A stretch of 51,629 bases of DNA from Planctomycetia bacterium (GCA_005790565.1 SXUJ01000004.1:1-51629), one strand, 5' to 3'. Shown: positions 9,643 to 18,342, counted from the stretch's first letter. Numbers and translations: made by a program. Notes: generated by a model not told the origin, from the letters alone.

Positions 9643-10568
9643 TCGATTTTCCCACGCGCCAATTGTTGCGCGAGGCTGGCATACGCGGCTCCCCCGATGA
9701 TCCAAAGGTCATCGTGGGAGCCGCCTTCAATCTCATGCAATGTCGCGCTGGGCGCGCTGCGCGCGATGCGTCGCGCTTCATCCAGCGGGCTCGTTGGATC
9801 GCGTGTTCCCGCGAGAATTCCGAGCGGCACAGACAGCCGAGCGGCGGACGCGCTTGTGGGTTCAAGTCGGACTCCGCAGAGGCGCGTGAGCGCGAGTGCG
9901 GGTCGAAGGAGCGCGGCGCGCGGCATGGCGCGCGCGTCAAGTCGCGCGCCAATCGGCGTTGCGAGTTGCTCGTAGGGCGCGATGGCGAGGACGCCTTGCA
10001 CGCGCGTGGCAAGTGTGGGCTCGAGTGCGCTTCGAATCGCGATGACCGCGCCAAGCGAGTGCCCCACGAGAATGACGCGGGTCAGCTGGAGTTGCTCGAC
10101 AAGTTCAGCGATGAGTTTCGGTTCGTTCGTGCCAAGCGTCGTACCCTTTCCGCTCGCGTCGCCATGACCGGGTAGATCGATGAGCGTAAGGCTGCGAGCG
10201 ATGGGGAGCCACGGCTGAACCCGTCGTAGCGAATCGATGCGATTGCGTGCGTACCCGTGGAGGAGCAGGACATCGACTCCTTCGGCGCGGAGGTCGATCT
10301 TCCAAACATCGAACTGCGAGCCGAGAAGCGTCACGCGTGTATCGGCTGCGTCAAGCCCCATCGCGGCGGGGTCGCACGCAAATCCCCGTGCCAATGCCCA
10401 TCCGACGCTTCGCCGAGGAGGATGGAGTGCCTCCCAAGCGATGGCGGCGACTGAACCGCCCCATGCGAGCAATGCGCTCGTTGCGAGAAATGCAGCTCCG
10501 CCAACAATGGGTTCCACCCGAGGAAGAGTATCGCGGCGCGGTCGTGCTGCGCGATCACTCCGCTTCAA
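9639..10568 (-). CDS. Alpha/beta hydrolase, membrane-anchored
   Basis: 309 residues from a TTG at 10568; a GTG at 10517 is an alternative that would start just before the hydrophobic segment (about residues 20-45). The hydrolase fold shows LLLHGYARN (oxyanion loop), the nucleophile elbow GHSLG with catalytic Ser, TRDPTSP with the probable acid Asp, and GGSHDDL with the catalytic His. Substrate unknown; proteins of this kind include esterases and lysophospholipase-like enzymes. The TTG start lies inside the end of the zinc-ribbon gene (14-base overlap), so it appears to be the last gene of the pheT cluster. Confidence 0.75.
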   Translation of the reverse strand: MKRSDRAARPRRDTLPRVEPIVGGAAFLATSALLAWGGSVAAIAWEALHPPRRSVGWALARGFACDPAAMGLDAADTRVTLLGSQFDVWKIDLRAEGVDVLLLHGYARNRIDSLRRVQPWLPIARSLTLIDLPGHGDASGKGTTLGTNEPKLIAELVEQLQLTRVILVGHSLGAVIAIRSALEPTLATRVQGVLAIAPYEQLATPIGARLDARAMPRAALLRPALALTRLCGVRLEPTSASAARLSVPLGILAGTRDPTSPLDEARRIARSAPSATLHEIEGGSHDDLWIIGGAAYASLAQQLARGKID

Positions 10569-10707
10569 ACATCCGGCGGTTGCTTCCGCCTTCGCCGACT
10601 TTTGCTTGCGCCTCGCGTCGACACTTTGGGCATCGGCCCTTGTATGCGCTCCCGTCAGGCGTCTTGGTCAGTCGCCCGTACGCATTGCAGCATCGAAACC
10701 AAATCAT
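10555..10707 (-). CDS. Small zinc-ribbon protein
   Basis: A 50-residue protein starting MIWFRCCNAYGRLTKTPDGS and continuing with KGRCPKCRRE. Paired cysteines (CC and CPKC) about 20 residues apart look like a one-domain zinc ribbon, similar to very short planctomycete proteins of unknown function. A GTG at 10812 would add 35 residues and overlap the upstream cyclodeaminase gene by 14 bases; the added part is Asn/Ser-rich with no recognisable feature, so the ATG at 10707 was chosen. It sits between two genes that it nearly touches, which supports its being real. Confidence 0.6.
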   Translation of the reverse strand: MIWFRCCNAYGRLTKTPDGSAYKGRCPKCRREAQAKVGEGGSNRRMFEAE

Positions 10708-10798
10708 GAGAAACGAACGGGGTGGCGTTCCATTCGATCCGTCACTCGCGTTGGGATGGCTCGCGTTTCCATTGGGCATGGAGTCCCTCGCAATCGCG

Positions 10799-11443
10799 TT
10801 AGATGCGCGCACTCAGTGTCGACGCCCGCAGTGCGATGTCACGGAGCGTCGTGTCGAGGGCGCTCGATCGATGGGCGCGTTCCACTTCATGCTCAAGCAG
10901 CGGCAGGTTGGCTCGGACATTCCACGCCGCCGCACGCGCTGCGGCTGCGGCGAGGTCGATCGCGATCGCGAGGTCGCTCTTGAGGCTTTCCGCTGTTGTG
11001 CCGATGAGCGGCTCAAGCTGTCCGAGCACACTGGATGCGGTTTCGATCACGGACTGTGGTGCTTGGATGGCATCTTCGACCGCCGCGTTCCAACCGAGCT
11101 CTCGCGCGGCATCATCTTTGGGCAGTTTCCAAAGTGCATTCAGCGCGCGGTAGGCGGCAGCATCGAGATCTGCCAATCGAAGCGCGGTCTTTCGCAAGTC
11201 GGTCAGTCCCGTGAGCGCGGCGCGGTGGGCTGGCGCGAAGGATGCAAACTTCGACTTCGAAAGCGCGAAGGAAACGACCATCTCGCCGAGTGCCGCGCTT
11301 TGTGCGAGGAGAAGCCCTGCGACTGCACCGCCTCCAGGGACTGGGATGGGCGCGGCAAGTGCGTCGAGGAACGCAGCGACCGTTTGCGCCGCGAGGGCGT
11401 GCTCCACGCGCGGGCCGTGGGGTGGCTGGGCGTCGGCGTTCAT
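10799..11443 (-). CDS. Cyclodeaminase/cyclohydrolase family protein (FTCD C-terminal fold)
   Basis: 214 residues, mostly helical, with the family signature PVPGGGAVAGLLLAQSAALG near residues 32-51. In formimidoyltetrahydrofolate cyclodeaminase this fold removes ammonia from 5-formimino-THF; stand-alone relatives are thought to act on folate one-carbon units, but substrate is unproven here. The start ATG overlaps the stop of pheT in an ATGA arrangement. No histidine-degradation gene is nearby, so a role in general folate metabolism is more likely than histidine breakdown. Confidence 0.8.
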   Translation of the reverse strand: MNADAQPPHGPRVEHALAAQTVAAFLDALAAPIPVPGGGAVAGLLLAQSAALGEMVVSFALSKSKFASFAPAHRAALTGLTDLRKTALRLADLDAAAYRALNALWKLPKDDAARELGWNAAVEDAIQAPQSVIETASSVLGQLEPLIGTTAESLKSDLAIAIDLAAAAARAAAWNVRANLPLLEHEVERAHRSSALDTTLRDIALRASTLSARI

Positions 11444-13491
11444 ACGGTGCGAATCTCCGCATTCGTGTCGCGCTTGAGTTGATCGAGCATGGAGGCCACT
11501 CTTGGTTCAATCTCTTCGGCGCGAAGGGTTCCGTCCGTGCGTCGGAATCGGAGGCGAGCCGTGACGGACTTCTTTCCTTCGCCGATCTGTTTACCTCGAA
11601 AGACTCCGATGAACTCTATGGATTCGAGATCGAGGAGTGACGCCTCGCGCATCGATCGCTCGATCGAGTTCCAGGAGACCGCCTCTGCAACGACCGCGCT
11701 GACATCACGGTCTGTTGCGGGGAATTGCGGCAGCTCGGTTGCACTCGATTCTGGGGGAAACTGTGCGAGCAGGGGTCGAAGTTCGAGTTCGGCGCACGCC
11801 ACCGCGCGATCGAGCCCATGCGCTTTCTGCAATTGTGGTTGCATGACGCCCGCGAGGCCAACGACAACTCCGTTCACGAGAACGCGCGCGCCCGCTTGCA
11901 ACCACGGGGGGCAATCTTTTGTCAGCGGAAGGAACGCAAGGCACGCACCTTGGCCTGTGAGGACTCGCAACACGCGTTCGACGCTCGCGCGGATGAAGCG
12001 ATACGCCGCTTGCGCATCGCGCGTTCCGTCGCATGCGTCAGCGAGCAAAGCGAGCGTCGGTCGCTCGCGGTGCGCATTGCCTTCCCAGTGAAACGCGCTT
12101 GCGAACTCAAAGATCGCGAGGCTCGGAGTGCCGTTCGATTGATTGTGTTCCTTCACATTCATCAGGGAGGACAACACGCTCGTGCGAAGCGCAGGTTCAC
12201 CTGCGGTTGCATCGTCGACTGCGAGCATGGCGGCGGAGGCGGGAAGAAAGATCGATGCCGCCTTCTCGCTGACGAGGGAGTGCGTGATGCTCTCCACAAA
12301 GCCAATCGAAACGAGCGCTGCCTTCACTGCTCGCGTGCCGCGCTCGACTGGGTTTGGGCTGGGTAATCGCACGCGGATGAACTCCGCGACGGGGATGCTC
12401 TCGATGCCGTCGAGGCGACAGATCTCTTCGATCAGATCGATTTCTCGTTCAATATCGACGCGCCGAGGGGGCACGACGCAATCGATGTATGAGCCATCCG
12501 CCCGCAGTTTCGGTTGAAACTCCAACTTCTCAAGCAACTCTACGATGCGTGCATCACTGATGTTCGTTCCGAGCACGGCGCGACATCGCGACGGGCGCAG
12601 TGACGCCAGTCGAGCCGGCGGCAGGGCGATTCCATCCGAAACGACGCCACCGCAGAGCGTGCCGCCAGCAATCTCAAGAATCAGTGATGCAAGTCGCGTC
12701 GCCGCGGCGTCGATCTCCGCAGGGTGCACTTGTCGCTCGAATCGATACGACGAATCACTCGAAATGCCGTGGCGCCGACTTGACGCGCGAACGCGAACCG
12801 GATCAAAGGTCGCTGCTTCAAGCACGATATCCGTGGTGTTCGGTGTGACGCTCGCGAGCGCTCCGCCCTTGATGCCGGCGAGAGCAATGGGGCGAGTCGC
12901 ATCCGCGATGACAAAGTCCGAAGCCGTGAGCGAGAGGGGCTTCGCGTCGGCTCCGAGAGGGAGGAACTTTTCGCCCTCGCGGGCCTCGCGGATCTGGATC
13001 TGTGCACCTTCGAGTGTGGCGAGATCGAAGACATGGGTTGGTTGCCCAAGCTCAAAGAGCACGAAGTTGGTGGCATCGACGATGTTGTTGCGCGGGACCT
13101 GCCCAATGGCGATGAGTCGCTGTGCGAGCCACGCGGGGCTTGGCCCGACTTTCACTCCCTTGATGACGCGCGCGGTATATCGAGGACAAAATGTCTGCGC
13201 CGTGTTCGTCACGGTGATCGGCATCACGGCAGGTGCATCCCCGTCAGGCAGGATGGCAGTAGGAGCCTTGAGTGTGCGCCCAGTTGAAGCCGCGATTTCG
13301 CGGGCCATACCCACATGCGAGAGGCAGTCTCCGCGGTTGGAGGTGGTCTCGATTTCTTGCCAAGGCTCCCCGTTGTCCGCAACGCCATCGCCATCAAGCG
13401 GCAGTCCGAGTGCGGTGAGCACTCGTGCCTGCTCAACAGCACACGCCGGGGGAAGCAGGTAGTCATTGATCCAGAGCACACTCGTACGCAT
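11440..13491 (-). CDS. pheT: Phenylalanine--tRNA ligase beta subunit, short form
   Basis: Charges tRNA-Phe as an alpha2-beta2 enzyme; the alpha subunit is not in the window. The ATG at 13491 gives 683 residues. The B3/B4 editing region (about residues 95-240) and B5 domain (about 295-370) are followed by the catalytic-like core and a C-terminal FDX-ACB anticodon domain starting near FPATDRDVSAVV. The usual EMAP/OB tRNA-binding domain, normally at about residues 40-150, is absent: the sequence goes from LGLPLDG directly to EIETTSNRGDCLSHVGMARE. The longer frame to 13524 adds 11 residues without support. It heads a four-gene overlapping cluster. Confidence 0.92.
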   Translation of the reverse strand: MRTSVLWINDYLLPPACAVEQARVLTALGLPLDGDGVADNGEPWQEIETTSNRGDCLSHVGMAREIAASTGRTLKAPTAILPDGDAPAVMPITVTNTAQTFCPRYTARVIKGVKVGPSPAWLAQRLIAIGQVPRNNIVDATNFVLFELGQPTHVFDLATLEGAQIQIREAREGEKFLPLGADAKPLSLTASDFVIADATRPIALAGIKGGALASVTPNTTDIVLEAATFDPVRVRASSRRHGISSDSSYRFERQVHPAEIDAAATRLASLILEIAGGTLCGGVVSDGIALPPARLASLRPSRCRAVLGTNISDARIVELLEKLEFQPKLRADGSYIDCVVPPRRVDIEREIDLIEEICRLDGIESIPVAEFIRVRLPSPNPVERGTRAVKAALVSIGFVESITHSLVSEKAASIFLPASAAMLAVDDATAGEPALRTSVLSSLMNVKEHNQSNGTPSLAIFEFASAFHWEGNAHRERPTLALLADACDGTRDAQAAYRFIRASVERVLRVLTGQGACLAFLPLTKDCPPWLQAGARVLVNGVVVGLAGVMQPQLQKAHGLDRAVACAELELRPLLAQFPPESSATELPQFPATDRDVSAVVAEAVSWNSIERSMREASLLDLESIEFIGVFRGKQIGEGKKSVTARLRFRRTDGTLRAEEIEPRVASMLDQLKRDTNAEIRTV

Positions 13492-13543
13492 AGAGTGGGA
13501 AGGTAACCTCAACTCAAGGCCCACAGGATGAGGGCGGAGGTGC

Positions 13544-13549
13544 TACTGT
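13544..13549 (+). promoter_or_regulatory. Putative -10 element (TACTGT) of lipoprotein pair
   Basis: TACTGT ends 7 bases before the ATG at 13557, consistent with a leaderless start. It supports the ATG at 13557 over the GTG at 13548, which lies inside this element. Confidence 0.4.
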
Positions 13550-13556
13550 GGCGTCC

Positions 13557-14273
13557 ATGCCCGTGCGTTCGTCGCTGATGGTTTCGTTCTTGCTCGCAGG
13601 CGCGCCGATCGTCTCGATTGCGTCGATGCTGTCGAGCAGTGGATGCGCCTCCACGCCCCCTCCAACGGCAGATCTTGCCTCGGAAGCGGAGACTGATCGG
13701 CTGGGCGCGCTGCCCCGTGACTTTTCGATTGAACTCGCGGTTGAAGTCGGAACTGGGGTTGCTGTCAGTGCTCGCGCAGAAGAGCGGGCAGCCGTGTACG
13801 CATTACTCGCCGACGGATCGCTCCATGCTGAGGCGGACATTTCGCAACTCAAAGGGAAGCGGCCAGCTCGTGTCCGGCGACTGTCGCGCGAGCAGGAGAG
13901 CGATTTATGGCGGCTCGTCGTCGATGGTGGCTTTGGCGAGAGTGCGAAGAGCGATACCCGTGGGAATGTGTGGACGGAGCAGCCTTCAGCGGGAACGATT
14001 CTGGTCAAGGTTCGTGTCGGGGCAAATGGCGAACGGTGGTGCTTTCTCCGGCAGTACGCGCCTGCAACCGATGATGAACGCGCCGCACGGCGGCTTACCC
14101 GAGCACTTGCGAATCTCGCGTGGATGAGTGACGAGCCACTCGCCGAAACCGCAGAGTTTCCCGTGCGGTACGACCTTGGCGCGGATCCCTACGCATCGAT
14201 GCAGCAGCCCGACTTGATCGGGCGTGCTCTTCCGTCGCTGCCAAGCGCAACCTCTGGGACGCAACCACAGTGA
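13557..14273 (+). CDS. Probable lipoprotein, paralogue of next gene
   Basis: About 238 residues. The N terminus is a signal peptide ending in SMLSSSGCAS, a near-consensus lipobox with Cys around residue 30, followed by a Pro/Thr linker. The soluble domain (about 55-205) contains a beta-rich 'DGSLHAEADI...LSREQESDLWRLV' module that parallels the next gene's 'DGTYSFAGGT...LTEEQITTLRTKL'. The two look like diverged tandem copies, and the stop overlaps the next start (ATGA). Function unknown; probably outer-membrane or periplasmic. It is divergent from pheT. Confidence 0.7.
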   Translation: MPVRSSLMVSFLLAGAPIVSIASMLSSSGCASTPPPTADLASEAETDRLGALPRDFSIELAVEVGTGVAVSARAEERAAVYALLADGSLHAEADISQLKGKRPARVRRLSREQESDLWRLVVDGGFGESAKSDTRGNVWTEQPSAGTILVKVRVGANGERWCFLRQYAPATDDERAARRLTRALANLAWMSDEPLAETAEFPVRYDLGADPYASMQQPDLIGRALPSLPSATSGTQPQ

Positions 14274-14785
14274 TGTCACAGGTTCGCGGGTTGATTGGAG
14301 CAGCGATTGTCGTCGGCTCGCTCTTTGGGGTCGGAGTCCCCGCCTGTGAGTCACAACCCCATGTTGCAAAGATTGACCGGACCGCAGGGTTGAGTTTCGA
14401 CTTCTACTGGACCGATCCAGCGGAGGGGCGCGCCATGCGCGCGAAGCTTCAGACCGACGGAACCTACTCATTCGCTGGTGGAACGAGCGCAACCTATGAC
14501 GACTTCGATTGGTCCACGCTGCTCACCGAGGAGCAAATCACGACGCTGCGTACGAAGCTGAACGCGGCGGGTCTGCGGCAGGGCAGCGGTGATCGGCTTG
14601 GAGAAGGCTCCTGTCAGATTACATTCAACTCTCGAACGAACGGCGAAAAATGTTCGATGCATGGGTCTGGAGAGACGCCGGAGATCGTGGAGTTCCGAGC
14701 GTATCTCGTGCTTCTCTCCTTGCGACGATTTGCCGACACGATGGATGCACTGCCGAAGGGCAACTCCACGACGGCGCCGAAATAG
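14270..14785 (+). CDS. Probable lipoprotein, paralogue of previous gene
   Basis: 171 residues. The N-terminal hydrophobic segment ends VGVPACES, a lipobox-like site with Cys at about 26. The mature part opens with AGLSFDFYWTDPAEG and includes a conserved-looking SREQ/TEEQ helix motif shared with the preceding gene. Three cysteines in the C-terminal half (CQITF, KCSMH) may pair. It is the second gene of a coupled pair and is followed within 5 bases by a strong hairpin. Function unknown. Confidence 0.68.
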   Translation: MMSQVRGLIGAAIVVGSLFGVGVPACESQPHVAKIDRTAGLSFDFYWTDPAEGRAMRAKLQTDGTYSFAGGTSATYDDFDWSTLLTEEQITTLRTKLNAAGLRQGSGDRLGEGSCQITFNSRTNGEKCSMHGSGETPEIVEFRAYLVLLSLRRFADTMDALPKGNSTTAPK

Positions 14786-14789
14786 AAAA

Positions 14790-14822
14790 GGGAGCGTGTG
14801 CTGAGGCAGTGCACAGGCTCCC
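14790..14822 (+). terminator. Hairpin terminator after lipoprotein pair
   Basis: GGGAGC-G-TGTGC (14790-14801) pairs with GCACA-G-GCTCCC (14811-14822), 11 pairs with one internal G/G mismatch and a 9-base loop, starting 4 bases after the stop at 14785. The following bases are not T-rich. Confidence 0.55.
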
Positions 14823-15608
14823 CGGAGAGTGGTCGAAGGGAGGAGATCGTCTCTACAATCGGCGTTGCAGAACAACACCCAGTCTTGAGGTCCACGCACA
14901 GCGCTCTTGGCGTCGCGTCCGCCGTCCCTGGCGGTCAAATCATCCTTGATTCACGCGCCGTGCTTCGATCACAAACTGATCACCGAGGCGCAGAGGCGGT
15001 TGGCGCATTTGTGATGAACTGAGCCTGCGAGATTCTGACTAGTCGCTTGCGCTTGTTCCCGTGCGCGTCCATGCGTCGGGGCTAGGTGGAGGTGCGGTCC
15101 GTGCAGCCGCCACGCATGGAGAAGTCGGGCCACCTTGCGGCTCTTTCATCCACTGACTGATTTGGAGGATTTTCAGGATTCGACCCCCTCTAAGTATTGT
15201 GTCCTTCGCGTTGCTGTTGGTTCCAATGCATGGATTCAACGGCGGTTAGGGCTTTGGGCGCTCGGCAGTTACTGTCAACGCGGGTGAAAAGCCGCGCGAC
15301 GGATGTCACCGGAGTCCTGTGGCCGCGCACCTGATCGAACCTCGATGAACCTGAAGCCGATCCATGGGGGCTCATTCCATGCTCACATACTTCCAATCTC
15401 TGCCGCTGCCGCAAACACGGGGCCATCACCAAGCGAACCGGTTGGAAGTTCAACGAGCGTGCCTGCTATCGAGACTTTACGCATGGAATGGCGTAGAAAC
15501 GAATCAGCTTCGATCTGCCCGATGCCGAGGGTGGCGAACATCTCAGGGAGGCCAGCGGTGCCCGAGTCCCAAGTGCTAGGGATGGCGATACTTGGTCCTC
15601 GTGTGTGA
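14823..15608. other. Long stretch with no recognisable gene
   Basis: About 790 bases in which I can support no gene on either strand. Short open frames are present (for example 15303-15608 on the plus strand) but none shows family motifs or a plausible N terminus. The only local structure noted is a 9-bp inverted repeat, TCCATGCGT (15068-15076) and ACGCATGGA (15112-15120), enclosing a G-rich 35-base segment that could belong to an RNA, though no known class is recognised. The stretch lies just before a broken sigma-factor gene, so it may be eroded sequence. Confidence 0.5.
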
Positions 15609-15671
15609 GCCGAGGGGACGCTAAACGGGGAGTTTCCCCGAGGAAAGGAACCGAGCGTTGCAAGCCTTGCC

Positions 15672-16182
15672 TTGGCGTGTTACCCGCCCGTGCATCTCTT
15701 CGTCCGCAAACGAGCGACTGCCGAGATTGCGGATGATTTGGCACAAGAGTGGTTTCACCGCGCCATAAATTTACGAAATCTCGAAAGGATTGCCCTAGAA
15801 GTGGGTTTTTTCCTACGCATCGCTGAACACCTGTTGAAGCGGCGCGCTGGTCAGAAATCTCGATTTCATGAAGTTCTCAGACGGAGCGGGCGAGTGGACT
15901 CCGCACTCTCTGAGAGCCGAAACTGGGATGCCAGCGCCGACGACAGCAGGTGGTTTGAGGCATCCGTGAACGAGAGTCAGGGCAGCCTTGCACTCGAAGC
16001 GGAAGCGTTGGACGAGGCACTTCGCCTCCTTCCATCCCACCTCAGCGCAGCAGTGCGAATGATTGCCTGCGACGGTCTTTCGTATGAGGCCGCCGCGAAT
16101 GCTCTTGGAGTTCCTGCTTCATTCGTCAACAACTGGTAACACCGTGGCCTTCAAAGACTCAGAAAGATCACCGAGGCGTCCA
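15672..16182 (+). pseudogene. Degraded ECF sigma factor gene
   Basis: The frame encodes sigma region-2-like sequence (HLFVRKRATAEIADDLAQEW, then FHRAINLRN and FLRIAEHLLKRRAG) and region-4-like sequence (LDEALRLLPSHLSAAVRMIA, then GLSYEAAANALGVPASFV). A TAA at 16137-16139 falls inside the last helix; translation past it in the same frame continues HRGLQRLRKITE, the usual end of region 4. No proper N terminus is visible: the frame opens just after a TGA at 15606, and region 2 is cut short. I read this as a pseudogene. It is not a recent copy of the intact sigma gene at 18349, which differs clearly. Confidence 0.6.
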
Positions 16183-16410
16183 ATGGAATCACTAACAAAT
16201 CACCCGCGCATTGTGAGTTTCGCTTCTCCAAGGGCGCTGCAAGAATCTCCCCAAGGCCAATCGCACCTCGCGGAAGCGTCCGCGTCGAAGGCTCGTGTTC
16301 GGGAGAAGTTGATCGAGCGACTCGAAACTGCGCTAGCAAACGCCGATACGCCAATTGAAACCGCACCTATGACGGCTTCCCGTTCGGTCGCGGTGATTCC
16401 TGCACCGTGA
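16183..16410 (+). CDS. Small hypothetical protein
   Basis: A possible 75-residue protein that starts just after the broken sigma gene. The sequence is polar, Ser/Ala/Pro-rich, with a central basic helix (KARVREKLIERLETALANAD). No family or motif is recognised. Its support is limited to an open frame, its position, and the hairpin that follows 20 bases after the stop. It could equally be leftover sequence. Confidence 0.35.
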   Translation: MESLTNHPRIVSFASPRALQESPQGQSHLAEASASKARVREKLIERLETALANADTPIETAPMTASRSVAVIPAP

Positions 16411-16430
16411 ACCTCTTCGTTTGGCTCACC

Positions 16431-16458
16431 TAGGCGCTCGGATTCCTCCGAGCGCCTA
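16431..16458 (+). terminator. Strong hairpin upstream of Hsp70 gene
   Basis: TAGGCGCTCGGA (16431-16442) and TCCGAGCGCCTA (16447-16458) form a perfect 12-bp stem with loop TTCC, followed by TTGC. It would separate the upstream remnants from the Hsp70 unit. Confidence 0.65.
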
Positions 16459-16476
16459 TTGCATTTGCGGTTCGCG

Positions 16477-16482
16477 TAGGAT
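16477..16482 (+). promoter_or_regulatory. Putative -10 element (TAGGAT) of Hsp70 unit
   Basis: TAGGAT ends 9 bases before the ATG at 16492, giving a leader of only a few bases. It lies after the terminator hairpin. No -35 box at proper spacing. Confidence 0.35.
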
Positions 16483-16491
16483 TCGTCGCAC

Positions 16492-18339
16492 ATGAGCGAG
16501 CAATCCGAATCCGCGTCGCCGATCGTCGGGATCGACCTCGGAACCACGAACTCACTCATTGCCATTTGCGATGAAGCAGGACCCAGAGTGCTCGGCGGTG
16601 TCGTGAGTGCGCTCGTCCCTTCCGTGGTGTTTTTCGAAACCGATGGGAGCCGAGTCGTTGGTGCCGAGGCAGTCGCGCGAGGCACGAACGCTCCGTCGCG
16701 CATGGTTTCGAGTTCGAAACGCTTCATCGGGCGAACTGCGAGTGAGATGCGCGCATTCGCTGCCGCGAGCGGAGTCGAGCTCTGCGAGGGACCGCGAGGT
16801 TTGGCCGGATTTGTGATCGACGGTGCGCGCGTGCTTCCGCAAGAAGTCTCTGCGGAGATTCTCGGGGCTCTGCGCGCACGCGCCGAATCGGAACTGGGGG
16901 TTCCGATTGATCGAGCCGTCATTACTGTTCCCGCGTACTTCGACGACGCGCAGCGCCAAGCGACCCGGGATGCCGCGAGGCTCGCTGGATTGCGCGTTGC
17001 GCGACTTGTGAATGAGCCCACTGCGGCGAGCCTGGCCTACGGGCTTGGGCGGGCTGCGCAGGCTGGAGAACTCGTCGTGATCTACGATCTCGGCGGCGGG
17101 ACCTTCGATTGCACGCTGCTTGAAATCGTCCCGAAAACAGAGGGTTTGGAAACGGACTGCTTCCAAGTCCTCGCGACGGCGGGTGACACCGAACTCGGCG
17201 GCGATGACATTGATCGCGCAATCGTCGACTACTGGAATCGGCATCCGTCAGGGCCCAGGCTCGCCGACTCGGCGCGGTGCTTGGCAGTCGCCGCGCGTCT
17301 CAAATGCGCGCTCTCGACAACGGCGTTCGCGGAGGAGTCCATCACGCTCGGTGGCCAGTCCATCACGCTCGCGCTGACGCAGTCGGAGCTCGATTCGATC
17401 GCGGCTCCGTTTGTCGATCGCACGCTGGCGTGCTGCCGCCGTGTGCTCCGTGACGCGAAAGTTTCGACTGACGCGATCGCGCGGGTGGTCCTTGTCGGAG
17501 GTTCAACGAGACTCTCGCTCGTACGGCGCGAAGTTGCGAAGTGTTTCGGCCAAGACCTTTACCTCGCGCTCGATCCGGATCGGGTCGTTGCGCTTGGGGC
17601 GGCCATTCAAGGAGCGATTCTCTCGGGGAATAGGCGCGATCTCCTTCTCCTCGATGTCCTCCCGCTTTCGCTCGGACTCGAAACCGTAGGCGGCGCGACG
17701 ACGAAACTCCTCATGCGCAATACGCCCATTCCGGCACGCGCGACGGAAAAATTTTCAACATCGATGGACGGGCAGACGAGCGTGAAACTGCAGGTGGTGC
17801 AGGGGGAACGAGAATTCGTCGAGCACTGCCGATCGCTCGGTACTTTCCACCTTACTGGCATTCCGCCGATGCCCGCGGGCATTCCGCAACTTGAAGTGGT
17901 GTTTCTGGTGGATCAGAATGGGGTGCTCTCGGTTCGCGCCGTCGAGCGCCGCAGCGGAGTGACGGCGGTGCTGCAGGTCATTCCCTCCTACGGTCTCACG
18001 GAAGAAGAAGCTTCGCGGATGGACAGTGAGAGCATTACCCACGCACGCGAGGACATGCGTCGCCATCGGGTGACCGATCTCTGCGTCCACACCAAGCTCG
18101 ATATCAAGTGGATTTCGGATGCGCTCAAGCGAGTGCGGAGTGCACTTGAGGCGAGCTATGTCCTCGATCTTGAACGGCGATTGGCGCAGCTCTCGGCGAT
18201 GGTGAGCGCCGCAGAGGCGGACATGGATTCGGTTGATCCCGAGGCGTTTTCGAGCCTCAAGCAGGGGCTTGATGTTGCGAGCATTCGTGTGCACGAATGC
18301 GCAATCGCACACTCGATTCGGGGGACATCGATAGGGTAG
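16492..18339 (+). CDS. Hsp70-family chaperone (DnaK/HscA-like)
   Basis: 615 residues. The ATPase domain (about 10-380) has IDLGTTNSL near residue 14, VITVPAYFDDAQRQATRDAA, VNEPTAASLAYGLG, IYDLGGGTFDCT and VLVGGSTRLSLVR, so nucleotide binding looks intact. The substrate-binding part starts near DVLPLSLGLETVGG. The C-terminal lid is short and lacks the disordered tail of housekeeping DnaK, closer to HscA-type paralogues. No dnaJ, grpE or Fe-S assembly gene is nearby; instead the next gene, 9 bases on, is an ECF sigma factor followed by a kinase. A specialised regulatory or stress role is an inference from this context. Confidence 0.85.
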   Translation: MSEQSESASPIVGIDLGTTNSLIAICDEAGPRVLGGVVSALVPSVVFFETDGSRVVGAEAVARGTNAPSRMVSSSKRFIGRTASEMRAFAAASGVELCEGPRGLAGFVIDGARVLPQEVSAEILGALRARAESELGVPIDRAVITVPAYFDDAQRQATRDAARLAGLRVARLVNEPTAASLAYGLGRAAQAGELVVIYDLGGGTFDCTLLEIVPKTEGLETDCFQVLATAGDTELGGDDIDRAIVDYWNRHPSGPRLADSARCLAVAARLKCALSTTAFAEESITLGGQSITLALTQSELDSIAAPFVDRTLACCRRVLRDAKVSTDAIARVVLVGGSTRLSLVRREVAKCFGQDLYLALDPDRVVALGAAIQGAILSGNRRDLLLLDVLPLSLGLETVGGATTKLLMRNTPIPARATEKFSTSMDGQTSVKLQVVQGEREFVEHCRSLGTFHLTGIPPMPAGIPQLEVVFLVDQNGVLSVRAVERRSGVTAVLQVIPSYGLTEEEASRMDSESITHAREDMRRHRVTDLCVHTKLDIKWISDALKRVRSALEASYVLDLERRLAQLSAMVSAAEADMDSVDPEAFSSLKQGLDVASIRVHECAIAHSIRGTSIG

Positions 18340-18342
18340 GAT
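18337..18342 (+). promoter_or_regulatory. Possible -10 element (TAGGAT) before sigma gene
   Basis: TAGGAT begins at the stop of the Hsp70 gene and ends 6 bases before the GTG at 18349. It may provide a second leaderless start for the sigma-kinase pair within the operon. Confidence 0.3.

Noticed and set aside
15172-15200. Sequence resembling a tRNA T-arm (GGATTCGACCC)
   Set aside because: No acceptor, D or anticodon stem could be placed around it.
15303-15608. 101-residue frame in the long gap
   Set aside because: Competing frames overlap it, no start context, Pro/Ser-rich composition, no family resemblance.
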